Counted from the first letter of the stretch, positions 19,761 through 34,443 are shown. The stretch is DNA of 64,000 bases from Acytostelium subglobosum LB1 (GCF_000787575.1 NW_012236511.1:434001-498000), one strand, 5' to 3'. Made by a program: numbers and translations. Notes: generated by a model not told the origin, from the sequence alone.

Positions 19761-21110
19761 ATGAATACAACAATAGTTCAACAAATTATAAGTTATCTGT
19801 ACCCATATCATTTAGATGTATGGCCTCAGAGTCCCATCTATCCTCGTCTACACTATTACGTGTGTTACAAATGGTGGTTGGAGTTGGCTCTAGTGTCAAA
19901 GTCATTTCATAAGCAAGTGCGACAACTCAATACTTCATTGATCAAGCGCAATGGTCTAATAGAGTACATCAAGTCACATGGTGATGACAATGCTCTTGCA
20001 ACAATATCACCAACATTACATTCACTCTCTTATCTACCTAAAGAAGAAGAAGAAGATCCCCAAATAGAGACAACAGGTGACAACAACATGATGTTGAGAC
20101 TTTCTAAATGTCTCGAATCAATATCACTCTTGGAGACGAATATGATGGCCATTCGATATCTCCTTCAGCTCAATGTGTCTTCTATCAAAAGGTTATATCT
20201 AGTGTACGACAGCAATGACAATGCCCCAGTTAGTGATTCACAAAAGGTTGCTCTTACGAAGTTCATCTCGATAAACACTCAATTGGAATGGATGGATGTC
20301 GAGCTTGGAGACGTTGACGGCACAGACTTCCCTTTCATTCCCACCAATCATCCAGTCATCTCAAAGCTGAAGATTGTTTGCCAACATACTCAAATGTACT
20401 ACTTGTGTAATGAGTATCCACACAATCTATTTAACAAGCTCAAGACACTGCCATCAATTCAATCGCTCCACTTCCATTTTGCCGAGTCATGGGAAGTCGA
20501 GGCTGGCAACCACATATCATTCTATGATGGTCTCATCGAGCTACTACAACAACAACACTTGGCTGGATCACCAATCACCGAGTTGAGTCTTGACTATCCA
20601 CGTCACGATGTACCACAAGAGATCAGATTCCTCAGGTATCTCTTCCAGAGCCAACCTCTTGTTGATCATTTGGATTACAGATTGAATGGATTAAATGGAA
20701 TACCCATTGAATTTGCTCCAGTGATCAAGTGCAAGGTCAACAAACTGGTTCTAAAAGGTCGAATCATTCAAAAGAAGTTTCAAGGTGATGAAGAAGAAGA
20801 AAGGAGGATGATACAGATATACCAATCATTGAACAATGTTGATAAGATCATTATAATTGGTCACAATTCCTTCGAGTTTATATCTGGACTACTAAGATAT
20901 AACAAACAATCATCATCAATCACTATCAAGCATTTTGGAACAAACCAAAATCAAGTTCCTCAGATGATCATTGATGCCATTCAAGACAACCCTCATCTGA
21001 ACAACGTTAAATTCCGTTTAAGTCCAATGCTCCGCGACTACTCCAACTTTGTCAGGGCTCTCCAACAACACCCAAACCATCAATCATTGACAACAAAGTT
21101 AGAAAGATAA
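19761..21110 (+). CDS. F-box-like, leucine-rich dictyostelid protein
   Basis: Single exon, 449 residues. The first ~70 residues contain an F-box-like helix set (WWLELALVSKSFHKQVRQLN). The remainder has irregular leucine-rich strand motifs (SSIKRLYLVYD, PSIQSLHFHFAESW, KVNKLVLKGR), the usual shape of the large dictyostelid F-box/FNIP-related families. Such proteins are thought to be substrate adaptors for ubiquitin ligases, but nothing here identifies a partner. It is divergent to the profilin gene on its left, and the 3' end (about 20810 to 21260) has a decayed duplicate at 21711-21990. Confidence 0.65.
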   Translation: MNTTIVQQIISYLYPYHLDVWPQSPIYPRLHYYVCYKWWLELALVSKSFHKQVRQLNTSLIKRNGLIEYIKSHGDDNALATISPTLHSLSYLPKEEEEDPQIETTGDNNMMLRLSKCLESISLLETNMMAIRYLLQLNVSSIKRLYLVYDSNDNAPVSDSQKVALTKFISINTQLEWMDVELGDVDGTDFPFIPTNHPVISKLKIVCQHTQMYYLCNEYPHNLFNKLKTLPSIQSLHFHFAESWEVEAGNHISFYDGLIELLQQQHLAGSPITELSLDYPRHDVPQEIRFLRYLFQSQPLVDHLDYRLNGLNGIPIEFAPVIKCKVNKLVLKGRIIQKKFQGDEEEERRMIQIYQSLNNVDKIIIIGHNSFEFISGLLRYNKQSSSITIKHFGTNQNQVPQMIIDAIQDNPHLNNVKFRLSPMLRDYSNFVRALQQHPNHQSLTTKLER

Positions 21111-21368
21111 AGGAAGATGCCAGAGCATCTTCCTGCCTTGATGCAGACTGATGATAATGTCCGTATTTACATTTAAAAGTAGTAGTAGTAGTATTGTAAA
21201 GAAGTTGGATTACTATAGTTGTTGTTGGTCGTCGTCGCAGTCATTATTCGAATAATCATTGTGTATGAATATCAAAATCGGAATAAATAATTAAATTAAA
21301 AAGTTATTTACTAGATTGAATTGATAAAAGGATTCATTCAATTTCGATAGATTAATTTGATTGCTTTA

Positions 21369-21660
21369 TTAAAACTGCTGCTCTCAACAACGGAAAGTGC
21401 AAAACTATTTGACATCCTGTCTAAGTTGAAGATAGCGACGATTACGTAATTGCCAGTATTGACGAGAATGATTCCTAGTTTTATCGTCTTTCCATAAGTG
21501 TATATTGGATTCCAATGACAAGAACTTTACACCATTTGCTACGATACCATTAACCAAAAACATTTCTGGTTCTTTAGAGAAGTTGGACAATATCTTCATC
21601 TTCTCCTGGTCCTTCAAGTCATTCTGGTTTGAGTGTGCCAATGTTGCACCATCAGAACAT
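21369..21660 (-). pseudogene. Profilin pseudogene
   Basis: The minus strand encodes a recognisable profilin middle and C-terminal part: SDGATLAHSNQND, ILSNFSKEPEMFLVNGIVANGVKFLSL, then in the +1 frame YGKTIKLGIILVNTGNYVIVAIFNLDRM and ALSVVE. The N-terminal MSW region and the usual C-terminal GDFL are not preserved. There is one frame change around 21509-21512. Compared with the profilin at 19105, many residues differ, so the copy is not recent. It stands in the same position relative to an F-box remnant as the first profilin does to the intact F-box gene. Confidence 0.75.
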
Positions 21661-21710
21661 TAAACTCGTACCTTTTGTCCAAACTACACTTGGACATACT
21701 ACAAGATAAT

Positions 21711-21990
21711 ATGGCACAGGTGTACCAATCATTGGGGTGTAGTCGACACCCCTCGTCCGGGCTCTCAACACGGACCCAAACCATTAAACATTAACCAAGT
21801 TACAAATGTGATACCAAGATGCCTGAATGGGCATGGATGTGGATGCGGATAGATGATAATGTTACATTTACATGCATGTATATATTTAAAAGTAGTAAGT
21901 AGATTGATGGTAAACAACCAGAGTTATTGTTGTCCATGTGTGGATTGAGTTGCTGTTGGTCGTCATCGCAGTCATTATTCGAGATGTGTG
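21711..21990 (+). pseudogene. Remnant of duplicated F-box-like gene 3' end
   Basis: Short blocks match the 3' end and downstream flank of the gene at 19761 in the same order: TGTACCAATCATTG (compare 20820), GTCCGGGCTCTC and ACCCAAACCAT (compare 21053-21077), GATGATAATGT with TACATTTA and TTTAAAAGTAGTA (compare 21149-21184), and CGCAGTCATTATTCGA (compare 21236-21251). The 5' part of the gene is missing. Together with the profilin pseudogene it shows an old tandem duplication of a two-gene unit. Confidence 0.65.
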
Positions 21991-22013
21991 TGTGTGTCAG
22001 TGATCATGATCAA

Positions 22014-24866
22014 TTAATCAGAGTCGGAAAGATTGAGTTCTTCAACACCATTGGCATCGGTGATGTTGGTGAAGCGACTCTGCAGTGAGGTATACAGGTT
22101 GTTGGCAATGTCGAGTGTGGCCACTTCGACTGGCGCTGGCGTAAAGGTCTTGAGTTGCTCTTTGGCATAGGACATCTCTTCTTGGGGTGGCGAGTTACGT
22201 CTGTCGCGTCCACCAATCACCAGTGTGGCCGTCGATGGTTGAAGGCCGAATGAGTTGGTGGCCTTGACATCGGGCGACTGTAACAACACTGGTGTGTTGG
22301 CAATTGGCTCTACTGTGGCTGTGGACTGTGTTGGCATTCGCTTTACAAAGCCACCTGTGGTTGGTGCTGCTGATGATGCTGGCTTGGCGACGGTGCTGGA
22401 TGTGGTGGCGCCACCAGCTTGCAGCTCCTCACAACGTACACGATACTCCTCGACCTGGGCCAGTAACTCAGCCTCACGCTTCTTGAAGACTGCCTCTGCG
22501 TTTTGGTATGCCTCTTGTTGGTTCTTTTGGGCGGCTTCGACCTCGGCCAACTTTTTGGTGAACTTGGCGGTGGCGTCGATGTTTCTCTTTCGCTCGCTGT
22601 CCAGGTCGCCCTTGACCTTGCTCTCTTCGGCTGATGTGACCTTGAGACGTGCAGACTCCTTGTTCTTGATGTCCTTGAACATCTTGACTTCGCCCGACGC
22701 GCTTGTCAGACGACGCTCGAGGTCGGCGGTGGTCTCGCGCGACCACTCAATGTCCTTCTGCAGGTCGGCAATCTCGTCCAGCTTGATCTGCACCTGCTGG
22801 CGCAGCACATCACGCTCACGCTCCAAGTCTCCAAACTGACGCTCTACACGCTTCACATTCTTGGATAGCTCGTCCATCTTCTTCTCGGCGCGCTCGGCAG
22901 TCTGAACCGCTTCTTGTTTCTCCACGGTGGCCTTGTGCAGTTGCAGGGCCATCATCTCGCGCTCGCGTTGCAGGGCGGCCAACTCGTCTTGAAGCTCGGA
23001 GACAAGCATCGCCTGGCTGGCCTGCATGTGTAACAGACTCTCCTTGGCCTGCTCCTCGCTTGACACCTTCTCGGTGGACAGACGCTCCAGGTTCATGCGT
23101 GCCTCCTCCCTGATGGCGGCCTTCTCGCGCTCCAAAGTGGCAATCATTTGTGTGAGTTGGGCCTCCTGCTCGGACGCGGCCAACTTGGCATTCTCTAGCT
23201 TTCTGATGTAGTCTGTGATTGTGGCGTGAGCCTCTTGCAGCTGGCCCTCTAGTCCCTCCTTGTCGGCCTGGCAAAGATTCAATGATGAGTGAAGATCCTC
23301 GTTGGCGATCTTGGCAGACATGAGCTGCGAGTTGGTCTCGTCCAGGCGGGCCTTCATTGATCGCAGTTGGCCGCTTAGTGTATCGATCTCTGCATTGGCT
23401 GCGGCCAACTTTGACTCGTAGACCTCGTTCTGGGCCTGTGTTGACTCGCGCTCCTCCTCCATCAGTGCCTGTAGTCTGGCAATCTCCTGTCGCAGACGCT
23501 CAATCTCGGCTTGCTGCTCGCGCGACAGCTCATTGCCACCCTCGATGTCTTGGTTCAGACGACGGATCTCGGCCTGGAACTCGGAGCAGCGCTCCTCAAG
23601 GTCGTTGATGATGGCGCGTGCGGTGAATGGGTCCAGCTGGCCTGGACTGACCTGTGCCCAACCGTGCATTGGGATCACAGTGTGACGATGAACGAATGGT
23701 GGTATCAAGTCTGTGAACACGATCTTTAGGTCCCACTTCTTGAACTTGTAGCCGAGGCCATAGTGCTTGAAACAAGCGCCACTGAACAACACAAACTCTG
23801 CCAGTGGATTCTCATCCATAGTCATCACCGAGAATCTATCGGGTGACTCTACCTTGTACTTCCTACATATGTTGGCGATTGACTGATGGGTGGAATTATT
23901 CCAGTGTTAGATTGATTGACAGATTGTCCATAAACTATTACTACATACCTGTTTGATAGTCTGGTTAGTGTCAACCTTGACAACGTGCTTCTTTAGTCCA
24001 TTGAACTCTTGGAGGGGTGGCAACTCAAAGACGACAATGAACTCTGTTCCAATGGACTCCATTGGCTCAGACTTTAGTGGCGACTTGGAGAGGATGTCAT
24101 TCTTGTAGATTACACGTAGTTCCCATGACTCAAAGATTGTTCCGAGACCGTAGGTGCTGAGTGGCTCGTCATCCTTCATGATGAAGCCCTGTAGTGATCC
24201 TATCCAGAATCTCTTTGGATCTGGTACCTGCTGCTTCTTACAAATCAAATTGATGGTCTGTGCAATTGTGAACTTCTTGTTGATCTTGTAAGTCTTCTTG
24301 CGTGTGTCGGCAAACTCTGGAATCGCTGGCAAATGGAAAGTGATTACACTGGCCGTACCGGAATCAGCTGGAATGATACAGATGTAATTAAGTCAGTATG
24401 ATTGATTGATTGATTGATTGATGGAAATTGATTGAATGAGTGAGTGATAAGGCTACATACTTCTGTCCAATTGATCCTTGAATTGGTAGAGGATTGAGAA
24501 GAGCATGGGGTATCCCTCCCAGATGTCACGCTCTGTCAACTTGTGCTCTGCCAACAATCTGAATAATGATGGAATCTTCTGTTTGTTCTCCTGTTGTTAT
24601 TGTCATAGTTGACAAATATTGTGTTAGAACATGACCTGATAACCCGGGAAATCAATTATAATCCCAACAATGTTTGATTGATTGATTGAATGACTTACAG
24701 CAACTTGGTTCAATTGTTCAGTGCTGGCACTGTTTGCCACTGAACCTATCTTGATACCATGATGGTAAGCTGGCATTGTGGCACCATTTGGAGATCCCGA
24801 TGCTATTGCAGACTGTGGCGGTGACTTGTTGGCAGGCTGCTCGTCCTTCTTCTTTTTGAAAAACAT
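22014..24866 (-). CDS. Coiled-coil protein with two ubiquitin-like/RA-like modules
   Basis: CDS is complement(join(22014..23882,23949..24367,24461..24590,24699..24866)), 861 residues, start MFFKKKKDEQ. Introns begin GTAAGT or GTATGT. After a short basic start and a helical segment (IPSLFRLLAEHKLTERDIW) come two related modules of about 75 residues. Each begins with a threaded beta-hairpin and has a 'D..F.......PL..Y..G..F..W.L.V.Y' pattern: KRFWIGSLQGFIMKDDEPLS and PDRFSVMTMDENPLAEFVLF. This resembles ubiquitin-like modules such as FERM F0/F1 or Ras-binding folds. Residues about 320-720 form a long heptad-rich coiled coil. The tail carries Ser/Thr/Pro and ends EELNLSDSD. It is likely a cytoskeletal or membrane scaffold, but I cannot name the family. 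Confidence 0.7.
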
Positions 24867-26817
24867 CTTCTTGTTGTTGTTGTATATGTATTATTACTCT
24901 AGATAAGATATATCTAACAAATGATGTTAGGATTGATTGGTTGATTTGAATTTGTTCCCAACTGTCACGATGTTATTGTTGATGATGATGTTGTTGGTCT
25001 AAGACCTAACGGAGGAGGGACTTTGTGTGAAGAGGGGAGGTGATGTGAATTGTACAATTCAATTAATAATTGAAGCACACAAACAGTAATAGATCAAAGA
25101 AAGGAGGATTGATGGTGCCCAAGAAGGGTGTCGGGGTGATGCTCGGCAATGTGTGTCCAGTGGCTTTTATATGAATTTGATCAAAGTCGGGTCGTATTGG
25201 TGATTGGCGGTTATGATCAAAACAATGTTGTGGTGTGTGGTGAGGAGTGTGTAATTGATTGGGGTGGGGTGTGCAATGATTTATCTAAATCTGAACATTA
25301 TCTTCTCTAACTCTCTCCATCGATAATAATACATTGTTGTAAACTAGTAGTAGTATATTTTATACCTGGGTTGTCGCGATGTGTAATCAATGATATCAAT
25401 GAATTGAATGTATGAATAAAGTTGTTGATGGAATTATCCTATCATAGCCTTGCAGGTATGGGTCGCGATAGATAAATAAAAGATCAAAGTAATATCTATC
25501 CAGTTGATTGTTATTGTGATCTCCACTTTATCCCCTTTGGTCTTTGTGGTGGTGGACTTTGTAGTTGATGGATTGATTGAATGACCAGGCCTGAGTTGAG
25601 GCTGGTATTGGAATCAATTACAATGAGATTCAAACTTTGATTCTTACTTTGTTAATAGATAAAATAGATAGTTATCTCTAAAAATGTAGTCAACTTGATG
25701 ATCTGTATGTGTGTGTATGTGTAATACGGTTTAGTTGATTGACGTATGTGATGTTGAGGATTGTATGATTGATTGAATGAAAGAGTGAAAGAGTGACGGA
25801 GACAGACAAGACAGAACAGATAGAGACTGCCAATGCCCAATAGTTGTTGTTGCGTGATAGATGAAAGAATCCGATTTGTGTGATTCGTCGTATTTATTTG
25901 AAAACATTAATAATTTATTCTGATCATTTCACTTTGATCATAATCCTGCAGTGTAAGTATGTAGGTGGTGGTAACGACTCAAGATACTTACCCGGATATT
26001 TACCATGATGGGTCAGTCCATGTAAAGAATGTGAAGTGAAATCAATCATTTATTTGAGCGCGACATCCGATCGGTGTGTGTCATACTTACTTGAAGTAAT
26101 CATGTTCTTTGCTTACCCCTCTCTGGTTGTTTTTTGAAAGAGTAGTATGACTCAATAACAATCCTATTTAGTTTGATGTTGTTGTGGAGTATGTTAAGTT
26201 GTGGTGTTCATCAATCACCTCATGATCATCCAACATAACATTAATAATAATAAGTGTAACATATAACATTGATAGTCTGTGATAAGGTGTGTTTATGTGG
26301 TTTGTCTATGTCATGTGATTGTTGTCGGGTGTGGTGTAGATGGGGGATCGATCAACAAGATGCTCACACTCTTGACACCACATCACACTGATTGATCATC
26401 AATCACACTCTGCCGACCGACAAGTCACCGGTCAGTGACTAAACAGCATACATACATGGTCTGACTTGTCTTATACTTCCACATTACACCGATCTAATTA
26501 TTAGATCATGATCGATCCCTCCATTACAATTGATTGGTTCTCTGTGGAATCAACCAATAATCCATATCTAGTAAACTCTATTGTTAATGGATACGATTCC
26601 CAATAGACTCAATTGGCTATGGAATCCAATGGCTGACCATATAGATGTCATAAATGACCAGGTGATTGGTCCAAGTACATGAGGTGGGCGAGTGAAGTTC
26701 AAACTTTCCTTTTTAGGTTAGAAACTAGTTTGGGCTTCATTTGAGTGTAATGAAAGTAGCCCAACCATTTAACCAATACATACATATAATATAAAGAGAT
26801 AATAACATAACGACAAC
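24867..26817. other. Intergenic between divergent genes (about 1.95 kb)
   Basis: Two promoters should lie here, for the coiled-coil gene (left) and the phosphoesterase-like gene (right). The DNA is rich in TTGATTGATT repeats and GTGTGTG stretches. No coding gene, tRNA or convincing conserved site is visible. Confidence 0.4.
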
Positions 26818-28253
26818 ATGGCATTTGTAGCCAATCTACAGATAATAAGTGATTTATTCATTGATGAATCAAACTGCGATGAAATATTGAATCAACTACA
26901 TAGTGATGGTAGTCTAACTGCTCATGTATTATTGCTAGCTGGTAATGTGGCAATGATAAAGAGTACAGATGATTGTCCTTTATTCAAATGTCTATCTACA
27001 CTATCGACTCGATTCAGTGTTGTGTTGATGGTGGCAGGTTCACTAGAGTATAGAGGTGGTCTTACAATGGAGCAAAGTAATCAAACGTTAAAGAGTTGGT
27101 GTGATACAAAGGCACCGCGCCACAATGTACACTTCCTTGTGAATGAGGAGTATTCACTGGGTCCAGGCTTGCGTGTGCTGGGCACGACACTATGGCCATT
27201 CATTCCGCCCATGGTCAACATGCCCGATGGCTATCAATTCCACTTTGAACAGATCAAGGGCGATCAAGATCGTCCACGATGCTCAATGCGTGATCAGAAT
27301 CAATGGAACAAGAATGATATCAAATGGCTAAAGACATCACTATCCAATGACCTGGATCAATCAACTACAATCATACTATCTCACTACTCTCCAATCGATA
27401 ATGTCTTTGATCAAAGTATAAACAAGTCTGTAAAGTATGTATGATACAACCTCATTCATTGATTGACTGACGGTGATTGATTGACTAACAATGAATGAAC
27501 GTACATAGGTCGGTAATGTGGTGCAATGTTGATATACAGGCATTGTCAGACTTGTATCCAAACATAAAGTATTGGTGCTATGGTGGCAGTTCATTCAATA
27601 AGAGAGATGAACAGATGTTTGATGGAATAACATTGTGTACCAATCAGATGTATAATGGTATGACAAAGAAGACACTGTCCCAATTCGATCCAAAGTTCTC
27701 TATTCATATGGAAGGTGTCAAGCTCGTGGTCAAAGGACCTCCACTATCAGCTGCCTTCCCATATTCCACCACGACGACAACAACAATGACACCATCCTCA
27801 ACATCATCATCATCATCAACATCAACATCATCAACGACTCAACCTACTTCAAATGAACATAATACATCATTACTGGAGACACTTCATTCTGTATTCAAGG
27901 AGAGCTCGACATATGGAAACAATGACAATACTAGTATGAGCAAACTGATAGCACTGTTGAGCAATGACATTGAGCAAGATGGCGAGGATGAAAAGACAAA
28001 GAAGAGGAAGTTCTTCAATATGGCAATACCGAATCCAACATCAAAACCAGCAGCTGCAGAATCAGTCACAACATCGTCATCATCTAAAGTCAGTGATCCA
28101 ACTGATTATCTGCAATATGATGGTGATGATGACCTGGAGCGATACCTGTCTGCAAATCAAAAGAAGACAAGGTCGACGCATTTGGACAGTACTGCGCCTC
28201 CACCAAGTGCTGTTGTTGTTAACTCTGCATCCAAGAAGAAGTTTAAGTTCTAG
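26818..28253 (+). CDS. Metallophosphoesterase-fold protein lacking most metal ligands
   Basis: CDS is join(26818..27434,27509..28253), 453 residues; the intron is GTATGT to ACATAG. The order of motifs follows the calcineurin-like phosphoesterase fold, but the metal-binding residues are mostly replaced: ISDLFID (residues 10-16) for DxHxx, LLAGNVA (39-45) for GD, VAGSLEY (72-78) for GNHE, and WCYGGSSF for GHTH. Only LSHYSP keeps its histidine. The C-terminal ~170 residues are Ser/Thr-rich and end in a basic KKKFKF. It is probably a non-catalytic scaffold or has a different chemistry; the substrate is unknown. The fold assignment is inferred from motif order. Confidence 0.65.
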
Positions 28254-28344
28254 ATTGAGTGCACTTTATTCGTCCATTCATCCAATCCAATCCAATACAT
28301 ATTATCATCGATATCACATCATCATCATTATGTGATGATGTGGA

Positions 28345-29093
28345 TTAATGTCTTGGAGGCTTGTATCCATCGACCGACATATTCCTGGTAGCAGCCGGCA
28401 GCTGTACCTCCATACCCTCCAACTCCTTTGTAACGATCACCTGACATCCTAGTCTAGAGCTATATTCATTCATTGTTGATGATGTGTATGAGTTAGATCA
28501 TGGTCCTGAACATGTTTCTGATCCCTTCACACTTACTTTGTCTGCAAGGCAAAGGCCAGATCCAACATATCGTTCTCCTCGTCGGAGGACATGGGCAGCT
28601 GATCAAAGTACTTGTTGTCGATGTAGACGTGGCAGGTGGAGCAAGCAATCGATGCTTCACAGGCACCTTCCAGATCAATGTCATTGGAATGTGCAGCCTC
28701 GAGCAGATTGGTACCCTCAGGTACCTTTACATTTATCTTTGTTCCATCCTTATCAATGAATGTTATTCCTACACTATATAGTATAGTGTTTGTGTTAGTA
28801 TGTGATTGTTCATTCGTTCGTTCGTTCGTCCATTCGTTCGGTTCGACCGATTGATTGACCTACAGTGGTGCATTGGGATTGGGTGGTGTTGACGAAGAAT
28901 AGTTTCTCGTGTTCCGACTGTTTATCAAGCTGTTGTTACTATATTGTTGTTGTTGGTTTATGTATAATGATGTTGAAGTTGATGTGAGGTGTCTTGATTG
29001 AATGAAAGTAGATGATGTTGTTGTGAACATTCTATTGATAGTGGTTGAAGAGGCCACTGCTCTTCTTGATGCTGTCAGCAGTAGAGTTGACAT
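28345..29093 (-). CDS. Mitochondrial [2Fe-2S] ferredoxin (adrenodoxin type)
   Basis: CDS is complement(join(28345..28459,28537..28773,28864..29093)), 193 residues. Introns begin GTAGGT and GTAAGT and end ATAG. The N-terminal ~75 residues are rich in Ser, Thr, Arg and Asn without acids, as in mitochondrial presequences. The mature part starts [20 protein letters not shown]. The cluster ligands are all present: [10 protein letters not shown] (C-x5-C-x2-C) and the fourth cysteine in [17 protein letters not shown] matches the acidic partner-binding helix of adrenodoxins. The family passes electrons from ferredoxin reductase to iron-sulphur cluster assembly and haem A synthesis in the mitochondrial matrix. 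Confidence 0.93.
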
Positions 29094-29432
29094 TATGTAT
29101 GTATGTATATATTTATATCTTTGTATAGTTGATCGATGTATATCAAAGTGAACCTTACTCTATGTGTAGGGCATTCATAGATAGAAACGAGTAAGAAGAT
29201 TTCGAAATGGAAATTCCGTCTTTGGAATGAATGACAGCTCATGATTCGACACCATCATGAGTGTGTGAAGCTAATACCAACAATCCTGGACCAACGAAGG
29301 TAGTCCATCAATTGATAAGTTGTAGCTGGATAATATCCCCATCACTAGTCATCATCATCATCATCATTATGTTATCGACAAAAAGGAATGGATATCCCAT
29401 CATGCATGGTGTATTGATTCATTTACTACTGT

Positions 29433-30844
29433 TTATGAGGGTGGAGGCCTGGCCATATTCAAAAGGTCGTCTGCACCATTGCCTTTGCGCTTCTTTTCGT
29501 TTCCAACCTTCTCAAAGATGGTACCAAGTGTCTTGATGGCCTCTACACGTAGCTTCCTCACCTTGGACTCTGAGTTCTTCTTGGACATGATCTCCTCGCA
29601 CACCAGTCTGACCGCTGTGTCAATGTCCAGACGACCCATCTTCCAGATGAGGTCCAGTCCCTCCTTGATCAATGATTCCGATTGGCTGTCGACTGATGCA
29701 TCCGGACTCTTGGACATTGTGTTGACTTGGCTCTGCATCTTGACGGCAGACTTGACGACAGACATCACCTCTCCAGCTCTATGTCCCTTCTCACTAATCT
29801 CAAAGATGAATCCAAACATTGAATGCTGCTTGGCCTCTTGAACGTATACGTATCCAAGCAATGATAATAACTCTGCACCACCAGGGCCTTGCTCCATCTC
29901 CATTGCTTTCTCCTTGACCTATAATGGTTGGTGATACGTGATTAGCACTTCATGATCAGTCATGTGGGAGAGAGTGTTCCACCTACCTTGTCCTCAAACA
30001 TGTTCTTTGTAATTGTGCCCTTGACGTATGGATCGATGAATGTGAGCAGGAACTCTGTCAATAGTCTTGCACGCTCCTTTTGCTTCTTCTCCTGATCGTC
30101 TGCTGTGGGCATCTTGATGTCACCTGCTTTGTTGGGGTCCTCTGGGTTGGGATTGAAGTTCTGTGCAAACATATCATAGAAGGACAGATCGCCAATTGAA
30201 GTCCTGGAACAAGCCACCGCCAAAGATCAGACGGAAGAGTGCCAGTGGGTCGATCATCATATCATCCATTCCATCGAATCCAAACTGGTCGTATCTCTGT
30301 CTCTTCTCAGGGTCCGACAATATCTGATATGCCTCACTGATCTCTTTAAACATCTCCTCTGCACGTGGATCATTCCTGTTCTTATCCTGTTGTATGTAGT
30401 CGTAAGTATGTTGTAGATGGTCAAGTCGTGTCGTGTCATGCACATACAGGATGGAACTCAGTAGCCAACTTGTAATAAGCCTTTCTAATCTCACCTGGTG
30501 TAGCAGTCTTGGCAACCTTTAGAACTTCATAATAGTCAACCTTTACTTTCTTGCGTTGAAACTCTGGTGTTGCAACAGTTCCTTCATCTACAGGTGTTGG
30601 TAGAGTTGATCTAAGCTATAGTATATGATGATGATGGATAGATACAAGTCAGCAATCACAGGTCAGCCCTTGTATATAATTAGAATGATAGACATACGTG
30701 TTTAGCATATTCGACCAAGTCAGACTTCTCGAATAGACCGTCTGTCTTGCCACCCGACTCGATGATCAACTGCTTTAGTTGTCCAGCTGGCAGTGAGGAT
30801 ATCTCATCCTCTGACATTTGAGTTATGTGTACATTGTTTGTCAT
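29433..30844 (-). CDS. DnaJ co-chaperone with DnaJ-X domain, with one frame change
   Basis: CDS is complement(join(29433..29918,29987..30386,30448..30615,30698..30844)), with one surplus base near 30197-30200; about 399 residues. The first 50 residues precede a J domain, [31 protein letters not shown] then [25 protein letters not shown] in the next exon; the HPD motif spans the exon 2/3 junction. The C-terminal X domain contains [30 protein letters not shown] and [15 protein letters not shown]. DnaJ-X proteins (yeast Caj1/Djp1 kin) stimulate Hsp70 and help peroxisomal or membrane targeting. In exon 3 the frame runs FGGGLFQDF, then needs one base fewer to read [10 protein letters not shown]. 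The uncorrected frame stops at a TGA nine codons on. Confidence 0.85.
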
Positions 30845-31131
30845 ATCTATCTATTTTATTCTATTATCTGTATGTTAGTGTATTAGTGAATAAATGAATG
30901 ACCAAACACACACTATTCAAATTATCTCTCTACTGCATTCACAAAACTTTATAATTCACTTGTTTGTCTCAAATTGTTGGCGCGAATTCTCCGCTGAGCG
31001 AGATACTTGCCACACACTAACCTCGTGGTCATCATTCAATCAATGAATCAATGAATAATTAAAAAAAGATAGATAGACACCAGTACTGGTGGAGATAATT
31101 GATTTGTTTTAACTTATATAATCGAGAATGT

Positions 31132-33352
<2,221 letters not shown>

Positions 33353-34443
33353 CTTCTATATCTTTAAATGTATTATTATATGTTAATATAAATAATAACT
33401 GTAATGTGTAATATATAAAGTTATTGGGAGAATGTGACGATGTCTTGTCTAATGCAGCGATTTGAATGAATAAAAACGATGATATTGACACACAGGAGGA
33501 TAGGAAGTCGAGTGGCGTACGTGAGAATGAGCAAATGTATTGACTGGCTACGAGTTGATGATGAAGCTGATTAAGGAGGAGTATTTCGTTGGTGTGTGTG
33601 TAAGTGTCCAGGGACCGTGAACACCATCCTTCCTCGCCTCGTTCGTTTATCTACCCCAAAATTAAAAAATTGAATTTTTAGCATCATGATTCGCTGGTTG
33701 GGCCAGTTTCCAAAACGTACTTCCAATTACACATTAGTTATCGACGAAATTTCAACCAATTCCAAAGACGAGTGGAAATTTCAAATCCCAGGCTAGTGGA
33801 CAATGAATGTTCTAAGCATACACATTTGATCTTCTTCAACCGACTATACATGTCTAGATCAACAAATAACAATGTCTTTTTAAGTCAATGGTCGAATGAA
33901 AGAGTAACTAACATGAAGTCATTGGTATGTGGATCAACTGACTCAAGTGAGAATCATGACAGGACACCAAACCAACAGTCTGGCACTTTGCCCTGGTTGG
34001 GAATATTATGTTAACATAACAGATACAACAGACACAATGTTGACCCATTTCACACACACAAATATGTACACATACGATTGAATTCCGACAGAGAAGAAGA
34101 GATTGATGAACTTTCCACCCTATATTATAATAGATGACTGATGTTATTCGGACACATTTGAAATAGAGGTCGGACTCCTGTTGACATCTTTCGGTTTTGG
34201 TGTCAACAAAAAATATTATACCATCTCAAATAGATATTTTATTTCAAGTTGTCCAAATTTCCAACCATCTGGAATTACGACTTGTTATTGTTGTTGGCAA
34301 ACTTGGTATTATTACTCAATATTACTCCAAGGAATAGTATGTTTGGTCTCTTTAAGTACCATCGAGATGTGGTACTTTAATTACTATTTAAGGACAATCC
34401 TGGATAACTTAACTTATCATTCATTCAATCAAATACATCAATA
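33353..34443. other. Intergenic upstream of the beta-helix pair
   Basis: Divergent intergenic DNA holding the mitochondrial Hsp70 promoter (left) and that of the first beta-helix gene (right). TATATAAAG near 33411 is a TATA-like box for the Hsp70 gene. No other gene is recognised; short open frames at 33772-34014 and 34181-34444 have no family features. Confidence 0.45.

Noticed and set aside
22255-23729. Long plus-strand open frames opposite the coiled-coil gene
   Set aside because: They are antisense shadows of a highly biased coding sequence; the minus-strand frame has introns and a coherent domain order.
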